Assembly (NCBI RefSeq): GCF_030819275.1
Contig: NZ_JAUTBL010000002.1
Location: 2,296,501-2,360,500, forward strand
DNA: 64,000 bases
Origin: Agrobacterium larrymoorei
GTDB lineage: Bacteria > Pseudomonadota > Alphaproteobacteria > Rhizobiales > Rhizobiaceae
Reading direction: 5' to 3'
The notes beneath the pieces were generated by a model. It worked only from the letters and a program-made list of their open reading frames with translations, searched no databases and had not been told where the DNA came from. Below are positions 57,413 to 64,000 of this stretch, piece after piece. The translations under genes were made by a program, and so were the position numbers. Every line of letters begins with the position of its first letter. The stretch's first letter is position 1.

Positions 57413-58213
57413 TTAGCGACCCGGAACGGGACGGTTGACCACTTCCAGCAGGGCCTTCTGGATATATTCGTTGCCTGCAACCACGCTGCGGCTTTCGAAC
57501 ATGCTGTTGGCGCCGCCCATATCGGAGACGAAGCCGCCGGCTTCACGGATCAGCACGATGCCTGCGGCAATATCCCAAGGGGACAGCTCCGCTTCCCAGA
57601 AGCCGTCGAAGCGGCCAGCTGCGACATAGGCGAGATCGAGAGCAGCAGCACCCATGCGGCGCACGCCTGCGGTTTCACCCATCACATGGCGAAGCTCGAC
57701 GAGGAACTTGCCGTGGTTGCCGCGGCCAAGATGCGGAACGCCGCAGCACACGACGCTGTCGGAAAGCTGCTTGCGGGCCGCCACGCGGATGCGGCGATCA
57801 TTGAGAAACGCGCCGCCGCCACGCTCTGCGGTGTAGAGTTCGTCCGTTGCCGGGTTGAAGATAACGCCAGCGACGATTTCGCCACTGCGCTCCAGGCCGA
57901 TGGAAACGGCAAATTGCGGAATGCCGTGCAGGAAGTTGGTGGTGCCGTCCAGCGGATCGACGATCCAGCGATGCGCGCCATCGGTGCCGATTTCCTCGCC
58001 GCCCTCTTCACCCAGGAAACCATAGGTCGGACGGGCCTTCATAAGCTCGTCGCGAACGATCTTTTCAGCCTTCAGATCGGCCTGAGAGACGAAGTCGCTC
58101 GGTCCCTTGACCGAAACCTGCAGGTTCTGCACTTCACCGAAGTCACGCGCCAAAGACTTTCCCGCCTTCAAGGCGGCCTGAACCATGACATTGAGAAGGG
58201 CTGAACGGGCCAT
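57413..58213 (-). CDS. suhB: Inositol monophosphatase family protein (SuhB-like)
   Basis: A 266-residue magnesium-dependent phosphatase fold. Motifs: TYGFLGEEGGEE (metal Glu near residue 67), WIVDPLDGTTNFLHGIPQF near residue 83, and ELSPWDIAAGIVLIREAGG near residue 210. These act on inositol phosphates or, as SuhB, on other phosphates and in ribosomal RNA transcription. The start at 58213 is chosen from family N-termini (MARSALLNVM). Confidence 0.93.
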   Translation of the reverse strand: MARSALLNVMVQAALKAGKSLARDFGEVQNLQVSVKGPSDFVSQADLKAEKIVRDELMKARPTYGFLGEEGGEEIGTDGAHRWIVDPLDGTTNFLHGIPQFAVSIGLERSGEIVAGVIFNPATDELYTAERGGGAFLNDRRIRVAARKQLSDSVVCCGVPHLGRGNHGKFLVELRHVMGETAGVRRMGAAALDLAYVAAGRFDGFWEAELSPWDIAAGIVLIREAGGFVSDMGGANSMFESRSVVAGNEYIQKALLEVVNRPVPGR

Positions 58214-58343
58214 GAAAACATTCCTGGAAGGTGGCTGAACCAGCCGCGTAGGACACGGGCAGGCAGGCATATTGGTTTCTATTTTAGGTTTGCGGGTTCA
58301 AGACCACAAAACGTACTGAAATTCAAGGCTAAAGCATAGTCGC

Positions 58344-58423
58344 GCAAAAGTGTGCAGCGGTTTTGCGATAACGACATGCGATCGTAAGACGCACGGTCGG
58401 GCAAAAGTGTGGAGTGGTTTTGC
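58344..58423. repeat. Two 23-base direct repeats before the Sel1 gene end
   Basis: Copies at 58344-58366 and 58401-58423 match at 21 of 23 positions, beginning GCAAAAGTGTG and ending GGTTTTGC. Each has GCAAAA/TTTTGC ends and could fold weakly. The second copy ends three bases before the stop codon of the minus-strand Sel1-repeat gene. They may be a degenerate rhizobial repeat. Confidence 0.55.
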
Positions 58424-58425
58424 CG

Positions 58426-59673
58426 TCAGTTGGGCCGATACTTGTTGGCCGCATCGATGGCTTGCTTCTGCTGGGCATCCTCGATGCCGAGATAGAAGTC
58501 CTCTAGTGCCGGGTCCTTCAAGCCAGCGCGGCGCGACAGCACATACCACTTTGCCGCCTCGATTGGATCGGGCCGCGTTCCCAGCGCCTGGATGTAAAGA
58601 TGTGCGACCTTGTTCTGCGCCACGACATTGCCGCGCTGCGCCGCACCGTTCAGCCAGCGAAAGCCTTCTTCCAGATCGCGATCGCCGCCTGTGCCATTGA
58701 CCAGCCAGATGCCGAGATCGACCTGCGCGGTATCGAAGCCCGCCTTCGCCGCCCGCGTCAGCCATTCCCGCGCCTTGGCCTTCTTTTCCTTCGGCACCTC
58801 CGGCACGTTCAAATAGATCTGCGACACGGCATATTGGGCATCCGCAATCCCTTTTTCCGCCGATCTCTCATAGAAGGGCAGCGCCGCCAGCAGGCCCTTT
58901 GGCCCGGGCGTTTGCGAAACGAGGATCTGCGCCCAATTGAATTCCGCTTCCGGATTGCCTGCTTCTGCCGCGCGGTGCATGTAGTCGTCGGCGAGCGTCT
59001 TGTCGTGCTTGACGAGCCGGCCTTCCATCAGGATCAGTGCGTATTTGAACATGGCGACCGGGTCGCCATTCTTGGCCGCCTGCTCGTACCAGAAGGCGGC
59101 GGTCTTATCGTCGCGGGCAATGCCGAGGCCACGGCTCATCATTTCGGCGACAAGTGTCTGCGCCGCCGCATCGCCGTCCTGCGCACGGGTCAAAGCCTTA
59201 TCCAGCGCCTGGACATACTCGCCGCGCTGATAATGGCCGTAGGCCTCGTCGATCTTGCCCTTGAATTCCTTTTCCTTCGGCAGCGGCGGAAGCTCGGCCC
59301 CCATGCGCTGATAGACGGTCACGCCCTCCGAAGGCTGCAAATCCTTCTGATCCCCGCCAGTCACCCGCCCTTTTCGCAGCGGATCGGCATCCTGATCGGT
59401 CGGTCGCGACAGAACGTCAGGACCCTGTTTCACCGCCGGTCCGAAATCGGTGTCCTCCTCATCCGCACCGTCTGCACCTTGCGCCTGCGGCTGAAGGCCC
59501 GGCAGAAGGTCGGAGTTCCCCTGCGGCTGAGCCTGCTGCGGCGTGGGCTGATGGCCAGCGGCTGGCGCCTGGCCTTGCGCCAAGGCAGGCGCCGCAATCA
59601 GGGCGGAAGCGAAGGCCAGAAGCGAGGCCGATGGGGAGAGGCGGAAAAAGCGAAGGATCATCGCCCGTATCAA
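58426..59673 (-). CDS. Exported Sel1/TPR-repeat protein
   Basis: A 415-residue protein with a signal peptide (LLAFASALIAAPALAQ), a glutamine/proline-rich linker, and about six Sel1-like repeats of roughly 36 residues (for example MFKYALILMEGRLVKHDKT and AQYAVSQIYLNVPEVPKE), a scaffold often used in periplasmic interactions. A four-base overlap with the upstream ThiE-like gene suggests coupling. Function unknown. Confidence 0.85.
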   Translation of the reverse strand: MIRAMILRFFRLSPSASLLAFASALIAAPALAQGQAPAAGHQPTPQQAQPQGNSDLLPGLQPQAQGADGADEEDTDFGPAVKQGPDVLSRPTDQDADPLRKGRVTGGDQKDLQPSEGVTVYQRMGAELPPLPKEKEFKGKIDEAYGHYQRGEYVQALDKALTRAQDGDAAAQTLVAEMMSRGLGIARDDKTAAFWYEQAAKNGDPVAMFKYALILMEGRLVKHDKTLADDYMHRAAEAGNPEAEFNWAQILVSQTPGPKGLLAALPFYERSAEKGIADAQYAVSQIYLNVPEVPKEKKAKAREWLTRAAKAGFDTAQVDLGIWLVNGTGGDRDLEEGFRWLNGAAQRGNVVAQNKVAHLYIQALGTRPDPIEAAKWYVLSRRAGLKDPALEDFYLGIEDAQQKQAIDAANKYRPN

Positions 59674-60323
59674 CCGTCAAACCGTGGCGCTTTTTCGTCA
59701 AGCAATGCATTGGCTTCGGCAACGGCTTGAGCTGCGCCGCCCGCATGGGCAAAGACGGCCTGACGCAGTGCGACGAATTCCACGCCGCTTTCGGCAACGG
59801 GAACCACCGAGGCGACATCCGAGCCGCCCATGACAATGGCCGGAATTTCGATCATCGAGGCCCACCATTCGCCGAGTGCGACGTTCTTTGGGTGCGGCTC
59901 CGGCTTGATATCGCCTTCCAGCTTGCCGAAGAAGATATAGTCGGGGCTGGCTTCGCCCTGCTCCAGCGCCTTGTGCCGGTCATCGGCATTGCCGCCGCCG
60001 ACGATCAGCTTCGGGGTGAATTTCTCCACGGCTTCCGCCAAGGGCTCCAAGCCGCCGACAACGTGCAGACCGTCAGCCTTGACCCGGCCTGCAACACGGC
60101 TGTCGCCAGCAACGAGTGCTGCGGCACCTGCCGCCTGCACGATCGGCACCAGCACCTCCGCACGTTTCTGGAAGCTGTCATCATCGAGCGCATATTGGGG
60201 AATGATGACGGAGGCGACATCGCCGCCCCTTAGCGCATCCTCCAGCGTCTTGGCTTGCAGGCTAGCATCTTCAGCTTGCGGCACGATCAGAACCAGACGG
60301 CAGCGATCTTCAGGAGAACCCAT
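59670..60323 (-). CDS. Thiamine-phosphate synthase family protein (ThiE-like)
   Basis: A 217-residue TIM-barrel protein of the ThiE family. IPAIVMGGSDVASVVPVAESG near residue 165 is the phosphate-binding region. Some ThiE catalytic residues at the pyrimidine site appear changed, so whether it makes thiamine phosphate or is a TenI-type relative is uncertain. It overlaps the Sel1-repeat gene by four bases. Confidence 0.75.
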   Translation of the reverse strand: MGSPEDRCRLVLIVPQAEDASLQAKTLEDALRGGDVASVIIPQYALDDDSFQKRAEVLVPIVQAAGAAALVAGDSRVAGRVKADGLHVVGGLEPLAEAVEKFTPKLIVGGGNADDRHKALEQGEASPDYIFFGKLEGDIKPEPHPKNVALGEWWASMIEIPAIVMGGSDVASVVPVAESGVEFVALRQAVFAHAGGAAQAVAEANALLDEKAPRFDG

Positions 60324-60503
60324 GATTTTTCCATTTCCCGCAGAAAGAACGCTTCATCGCCAATCTGCACTCGTTTTCATATACTGTTTCCGATAAACCG
60401 GACTGCACGAAGGATCAACAGTCCATAGCTGGACTCTTTGTCGTCCTTTTCCTTCGCGGCCTGTTCCAACGGCCGTCTCACACGCTCATCTCAAGTCCTG
60501 ATC

Positions 60504-61268
60504 ATGTCGCTCGATCTCCATTTCTTTCTCGTTGCCATTCCCGCAGTCATTCTGGTCGGCCTGTCCAAAGGCGGACTTGGCGGCGCCTTGGCCCTGATGG
60601 GGGTGCCGCTGATGGCGCTCGCCGTGCCGCCGGTGCAGGCCGCGGCCATCTTCCTCCCCATCCTGATCGTCATGGATCTCGTGGCGCTCTGGGCATGGCG
60701 CCATCACAACCACCGGGAAACGTTGTTGTTGATGCTGCCGGGCGCCATTGCCGGCATCGCGCTCGGCTGGGCCACCTCGACGCTGATTTCTCCCGACGCC
60801 ATGCGCCTTGTCGTCGCAACCGTCACCATCATCTTCGTGCTGCGCTACTTCTATGAGAGCTTCCGCACCCACCATGGACAGGAGATTGCGCCAAAACCGC
60901 AAAGACCGGCCGCCGCAACCCTCTGGTCGTCGCTCTCCGGCTATGCCAGCTTTGTGGCACATGCGGGCGGCCCGCCCTTCCAGATCTATGTGCTGCCGCT
61001 GAAACTCGACCCGAAGACCTATACGGGCATGAGCGTGCGCTTCTTCGCCATCATGAATGCGATCAAGCTCATTCCCTATTTTGCGTTGGGCGCGCTCGAT
61101 TCCACCAACCTCACAACCTCCGCCACACTGCTGCCGGTGGCGATGATTGCCACATTTGCCGGTGCCAAAGTGGTGAAGTACATGAAGCCCGCCGTCTTCT
61201 ATCCTCTGATGTACAGTATGGCCTTTCTTGCGGCGCTGAAACTGCTCTGGGATGGCCTGCCGGTGTAA
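60504..61268 (+). CDS. TauE/SafE-family sulfite or anion exporter
   Basis: A 254-residue inner-membrane permease with about eight helices. The family motif GLSKGGLGGALALMGVPLMA lies near residue 18 and a second copy region GHAGGPP-like (FVAHAGGPPFQIYVLPLKL) near 150. These proteins move sulfite, sulfoacetate or other anions, usually outward. The start at 60504 begins the first helix; the frame opens 22 codons earlier. Confidence 0.9.
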   Translation: MSLDLHFFLVAIPAVILVGLSKGGLGGALALMGVPLMALAVPPVQAAAIFLPILIVMDLVALWAWRHHNHRETLLLMLPGAIAGIALGWATSTLISPDAMRLVVATVTIIFVLRYFYESFRTHHGQEIAPKPQRPAAATLWSSLSGYASFVAHAGGPPFQIYVLPLKLDPKTYTGMSVRFFAIMNAIKLIPYFALGALDSTNLTTSATLLPVAMIATFAGAKVVKYMKPAVFYPLMYSMAFLAALKLLWDGLPV

Positions 61269-61316
61269 CGGCAAACCGCTGACAAGCACCCTTTTCGCAC
61301 CCTTCCACAGACCCAA

Positions 61317-61361
61317 CGAAAAGGCCCTGATCGCGCTTTGCAACCAGGGCCCTGAACTTTT
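61317..61361. terminator. Bidirectional terminator between tauE-like and DUF465 genes
   Basis: GGCCCTG (61323-61329) pairs with CAGGGCC (61345-61351); A/T-rich sequence flanks both sides (ACGAAAA on the left, ACTTTT on the right). It lies between convergent genes and can serve both. Confidence 0.65.
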
Positions 61362-61411
61362 ACCGCTTCTCAGGCGACGTCTCGCCCTGCGGTCTCAATA
61401 GTCGTTGAAAA

Positions 61412-61588
61412 TCAATGTTTCGTGGTCGCTTTCAGTCTCTGCAACTCGTCCTTAAGGCGCAGCTTCCTGCGTTTGATATTGGCAATCTCCCGATCATCGG
61501 AAGATGGGGAAGCAAGAATACTCTCGAGCTCTTCCTCCAGAGCACCGTGTTTCTTTTCGAGCGATGCAATATGAGCCTGAATGGTCAT
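61412..61588 (-). CDS. DUF465 (YdcH-like) coiled-coil small protein, minus-strand copy
   Basis: A 58-residue helical protein, MTIQAHIASLEKKHGALEEE, then NIKRRKLRLKDELQRLK, matching the DUF465/YdcH pattern of two antiparallel helices. The ribosome site AGGAAGG stands before the ATG. The function of the family is unknown. A second DUF465 gene is transcribed in the opposite direction 235 bases away. Confidence 0.8.
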   Translation of the reverse strand: MTIQAHIASLEKKHGALEEELESILASPSSDDREIANIKRRKLRLKDELQRLKATTKH

Positions 61589-61823
61589 GCGGCACGTCCT
61601 TCCTTGTTGAACCTACCTCCAGCTCTCCATCGCTGGAGTTTCAGGTTTACGACACCAATGTGACATGGAAAGCGAGGTTTGTCGAAGGCGAAATAGAGGC
61701 AATAGTGCGGCAAAAATGGCCTTAAGGAAAACTTCCCGTTACCGCCATTTGATGGTACAGGCACCAAGACCGATAACAAACATGCCGGATGGCGGTCCGG
61801 TTCATTAGAATGGGGATGACGAG

Positions 61824-62027
61824 ATGGCCGACCAGGAACAGGCGGACGTCCGGCTTACGCTGGCAAGGCTGAGGCAGGAGCACGAGGATTACGACGCGGC
61901 CATCAACGCGATGATCCAGACCAATTGCGAAGCGCTCAGAATTCAACGGATGAAGAAGAAGAAGCTGGCCATCAAGGACAAGATGACCCAGATCGAAGAT
62001 CAGATCATCCCGGATATCATTGCCTGA
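61824..62027 (+). CDS. DUF465 (YdcH-like) small protein, plus-strand copy
   Basis: A 67-residue helical protein (VRLTLARLRQEHEDYDAAI, then RIQRMKKKKLAIKDKM) of the DUF465 type. It lies 42 bases ahead of purE and could be co-transcribed with purEK. The region between its stop and purE holds a 15-base direct duplication. Function unknown. Confidence 0.8.
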   Translation: MADQEQADVRLTLARLRQEHEDYDAAINAMIQTNCEALRIQRMKKKKLAIKDKMTQIEDQIIPDIIA

Positions 62028-62056
62028 CAACCTCTGGACCGTGACAACCTCTGGAC
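62025..62056. repeat. Short tandem duplication before purE
   Basis: The 15 bases TGACAACCTCTGGAC occur at 62025-62039 and 62042-62056, a tandem duplication with a 17-base period. The first copy contains the stop codon of the DUF465 gene. An AAGGAGAGG ribosome site for purE follows at once. Confidence 0.6.
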
Positions 62057-62069
62057 AAGGAGAGGCCGC

Positions 62070-62570
62070 TTGACCACCGAAACTCCGCCCGTCGCCATCA
62101 TCATGGGAAGCCAGTCGGACTGGGAAACCATGAAAAACGCCGCCGATACGCTGGATGCGCTCGATATCGAATATGAGGCGCGCATCGTTTCCGCCCACCG
62201 CACGCCGGAGCGCATGTTCGATTTCGCCACCAATGCGAAGGACGAAGGCTTCAAGGTCATCATTGCCGGTGCAGGCGGTGCGGCCCATCTTCCGGGCATG
62301 ACGGCAGCGCTCACCCCTCTTCCCGTCTTCGGCGTTCCGGTTCAGTCGAAAACCATGTCCGGCCAGGACAGCCTCTATTCCATCGTTCAGATGCCGGCAG
62401 GCATTCCGGTCGGCACGCTTGCCATCGGCAAGGCAGGCGCCATCAATGCCGCCCTTCTGGCTGCCGCCGTGCTGGCGCTTTCCGATGAGGATCTGGCCGA
62501 CCGGCTGGATAATTACCGCGCCCGCCAGACGGCCATCGTTGCCGAATACCCCATGGACGCTCCGCAATGA
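62070..62570 (+). CDS. purE: 5-(carboxyamino)imidazole ribonucleotide mutase PurE
   Basis: Moves the carboxylate of N5-CAIR to give CAIR in purine synthesis. The 166 residues have [12 protein letters not shown] near residue 11, the [11 protein letters not shown] motif near 47, and [14 protein letters not shown] near 70. It starts with TTG at 62070, preceded by AAGGAGAGG. It overlaps purK by four bases. Confidence 0.96.
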   Translation: MTTETPPVAIIMGSQSDWETMKNAADTLDALDIEYEARIVSAHRTPERMFDFATNAKDEGFKVIIAGAGGAAHLPGMTAALTPLPVFGVPVQSKTMSGQDSLYSIVQMPAGIPVGTLAIGKAGAINAALLAAAVLALSDEDLADRLDNYRARQTAIVAEYPMDAPQ

Positions 62571-63658
62571 AATCCTCCACCATCGGTATCATCGGCGGCG
62601 GCCAGCTTGGCCGCATGCTGGCCATGGCAGCCGCCCGCCTCAATTTCCGCACCGTGGTGCTGGAACCGCAGGCCGATTGTCCCGCAGCCCAGGTCTGCAA
62701 CCGCCAGATCGTCGCGGCTTACGATGACGAGACGGCGCTGGCCGAGCTCGCAAGCCTCTGCGATGTCGTGACCTATGAATTCGAAAACGTACCGGTCGTT
62801 GCCGCCGAGACGCTGGCCGCTTCCGTGCCGGTCTATCCCCCGGCTGAGGCGCTGAGCGCCTCGCAGGACCGCTTGACGGAAAAGCGTTTCCTCAATGGCT
62901 GCGGCATCCCGACCGCCGATTTCCGCGCCGTGGACGATCAGGCGGGCCTGGAAGAAGCACTCGCCGCATTTGGCGGCAAGGGTGTGCTCAAAACCCGCCG
63001 CATGGGCTATGACGGCAAGGGCCAGCGTGTCTTCAAGGGGGGCGAGGATCTGACGGGCGCTTTCGATGCGCTTGGCAAGGTGCCACTGATTCTGGAAAGC
63101 TTCGTGCCCTTCGAGCGCGAGATTTCCATCATCGCCGCACGTTTTCAGGATGGCACCGTTACCTGCTACGATCCGGCTGAAAATGTTCACCTGAACGGCA
63201 TTCTCCACACCTCGACCATTCCAGCCGCTCTCTCTGACGCTGCAAGAACCGTCGCCGTGGAATCGGCTGAGAAGCTGCTGGCCGCGCTGAACTATGTGGG
63301 CGTCGTCGGCATCGAGTTCTTCGTGCTGCCGGATGGCTCGCTGGTGGCCAATGAAATGGCGCCCCGCGTCCACAATACCGGCCACTGGACGGAAGCGGCC
63401 TGTGTCGTCTCGCAGTTCGAGCAGCATATCCGCGCAGTCGCGGGCCTGGCGCCCGGCAGCACGTCGCGTCACTCCGATTGCGTGATGACCAATCTGATTG
63501 GTGACGACATCGACAGCGTGCCGGACTGGCTCCGACAAAAAGACTGCCTCGTGCATCTTTACGGCAAGACGGAGGCCCGTCCGGGCCGAAAGATGGGCCA
63601 TGTGACGCAACTCACCAACGCTGGAACGCCGGGCTTTTCCCCGCAAAAGCTTGCGTAG
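62567..63658 (+). CDS. purK: 5-(carboxyamino)imidazole ribonucleotide synthase PurK
   Basis: ATP-grasp enzyme carboxylating AIR to N5-CAIR, the substrate of PurE. The 363 residues open [22 protein letters not shown]-grasp features include [17 protein letters not shown] near residue 143 and [18 protein letters not shown] near 261. It starts inside the last codons of purE (ATGA overlap), so translation is coupled. Confidence 0.96.
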   Translation: MKSSTIGIIGGGQLGRMLAMAAARLNFRTVVLEPQADCPAAQVCNRQIVAAYDDETALAELASLCDVVTYEFENVPVVAAETLAASVPVYPPAEALSASQDRLTEKRFLNGCGIPTADFRAVDDQAGLEEALAAFGGKGVLKTRRMGYDGKGQRVFKGGEDLTGAFDALGKVPLILESFVPFEREISIIAARFQDGTVTCYDPAENVHLNGILHTSTIPAALSDAARTVAVESAEKLLAALNYVGVVGIEFFVLPDGSLVANEMAPRVHNTGHWTEAACVVSQFEQHIRAVAGLAPGSTSRHSDCVMTNLIGDDIDSVPDWLRQKDCLVHLYGKTEARPGRKMGHVTQLTNAGTPGFSPQKLA

Positions 63659-63702
63659 CGTGTTGACATGTGGGTGCCGAAAGGGTATCTGCCTGCCAAC
63701 CG

Positions 63703-63730
63703 AAAAAGGCGCGCCCCGTTGCGCGCTTTT
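63703..63730 (+). terminator. Terminator after purK
   Basis: AAGGCGCG and CGCGCTT pair with one bulged G, followed by TTTGATTGTTT. It lies 45 bases beyond the purK stop and ahead of rpmJ. Confidence 0.6.
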
Positions 63731-63780
63731 GATTGTTTAGATTATGCGTGCGAAAGCCCGCCAAACTGCGGACCAGAAAA

Positions 63781-63906
63781 ATGAAGATCAAGAACTCGCT
63801 CAAAGCGCTTAAGGCTCGTCACCGCGACAACCGTCTGGTTCGCCGCAAGGGCCGCGTCTACATCATCAACAAGCAGAACCCACGCTTCAAGGCTCGTCAG
63901 GGCTGA
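63781..63906 (+). CDS. rpmJ: Ribosomal protein bL36
   Basis: A 41-residue ribosomal protein, [20 protein letters not shown], then [21 protein letters not shown]. No cysteine is present, so it is the zinc-independent (YkgO-like) form, common in Alphaproteobacteria. It is separated from purK by a terminator. Beyond it, to the window end, I see no gene I can support. Confidence 0.93.
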   Translation: MKIKNSLKALKARHRDNRLVRRKGRVYIINKQNPRFKARQG

Positions 63907-64000
63907 TTGCGTTTCTGCAGTGTTCCGTTTGAAAAAGCGGATCACTTTGTTGATAGCCGACAGAATTCGATTTCCTAATTGGCGCATACGGATTATCGTG

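Noticed and set aside
63742..63987. A minus-strand 81-codon frame at the window end
   Set aside because: It lies opposite rpmJ and has no family features or ribosome site.

Overview
The window looks like a chromosomal or chromid segment of a Rhizobiaceae bacterium, most likely Agrobacterium or Rhizobium. The evidence is the Omp25/Omp31-type porins, the alphaproteobacterial order ybgC-tolQRA-tolB-pal-cpoB-tilS-ftsH-glmM, a serC leader RNA fold ahead of serC-serA, DUF1192/DUF1465/DUF4164/DUF465 proteins, CtrA-type TTAA-N7-TTAA sites and rhizobial intergenic hairpin repeats. The genus is inferred from sequence character; no search was run. Nearly all genes are vertically inherited housekeeping genes. 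No prophage, CRISPR array or integrative element is visible.

Layout. 1-2025: the 3' end of a porin gene, a collapsed IS3-family element, a gene-poor stretch and an elongator tRNA-Met. 2160-12689: mnmA, an OpgC-type membrane protein, a Tim44-like protein, the serC-serA operon, a second porin and a GGDEF-EAL gene. serC and the GGDEF-EAL gene each carry an apparent single-base frameshift. 12815-24274: glmM, ftsH, tilS and the complete Tol-Pal cluster, all on the minus strand. 24286-30078: two coupled NUDIX hydrolases, a DinB protein, a phosphoesterase, and the ruvCAB operon, which has an AbrB/PIN toxin-antitoxin pair coupled into it between ruvA and ruvB. 30292-38065: a flavin monooxygenase, a YebC regulator, a stress-type flavin-binding protein, an MBL protein, YmdB, 5-formyl-THF cyclo-ligase, a CorC-type membrane protein, a convincing 6S RNA, zapA and a DUF4164 gene.

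38430-48921 holds a Calvin/glycolysis block (tkt, gap, pgk, class I aldolase) interrupted by a rhodanese-type sulfurtransferase, a YeeE-type sulfur transporter and a K+/H+ antiporter. 49154-64000 holds an XRE regulator, a newly recognised 51-aa membrane protein, an MFS transporter with a coupled DUF1192 gene, an RcdA-like DUF1465 gene behind two CtrA boxes and a candidate small RNA, rpmE, an ABC exporter, an orphan MotA/MotB-like pair, an inositol-phosphatase family gene, a Sel1-repeat protein coupled to a ThiE-like protein, TauE, two divergent DUF465 genes, purEK and rpmJ.

No large undescribed system is evident. The points most worth follow-up are the CtrA-box/small-RNA region ahead of the RcdA-like gene (51715-51900), the toxin-antitoxin pair inside ruvCAB, the two frameshifts, the orphan rotary-motor-like pair, and several families of intergenic hairpin repeats.
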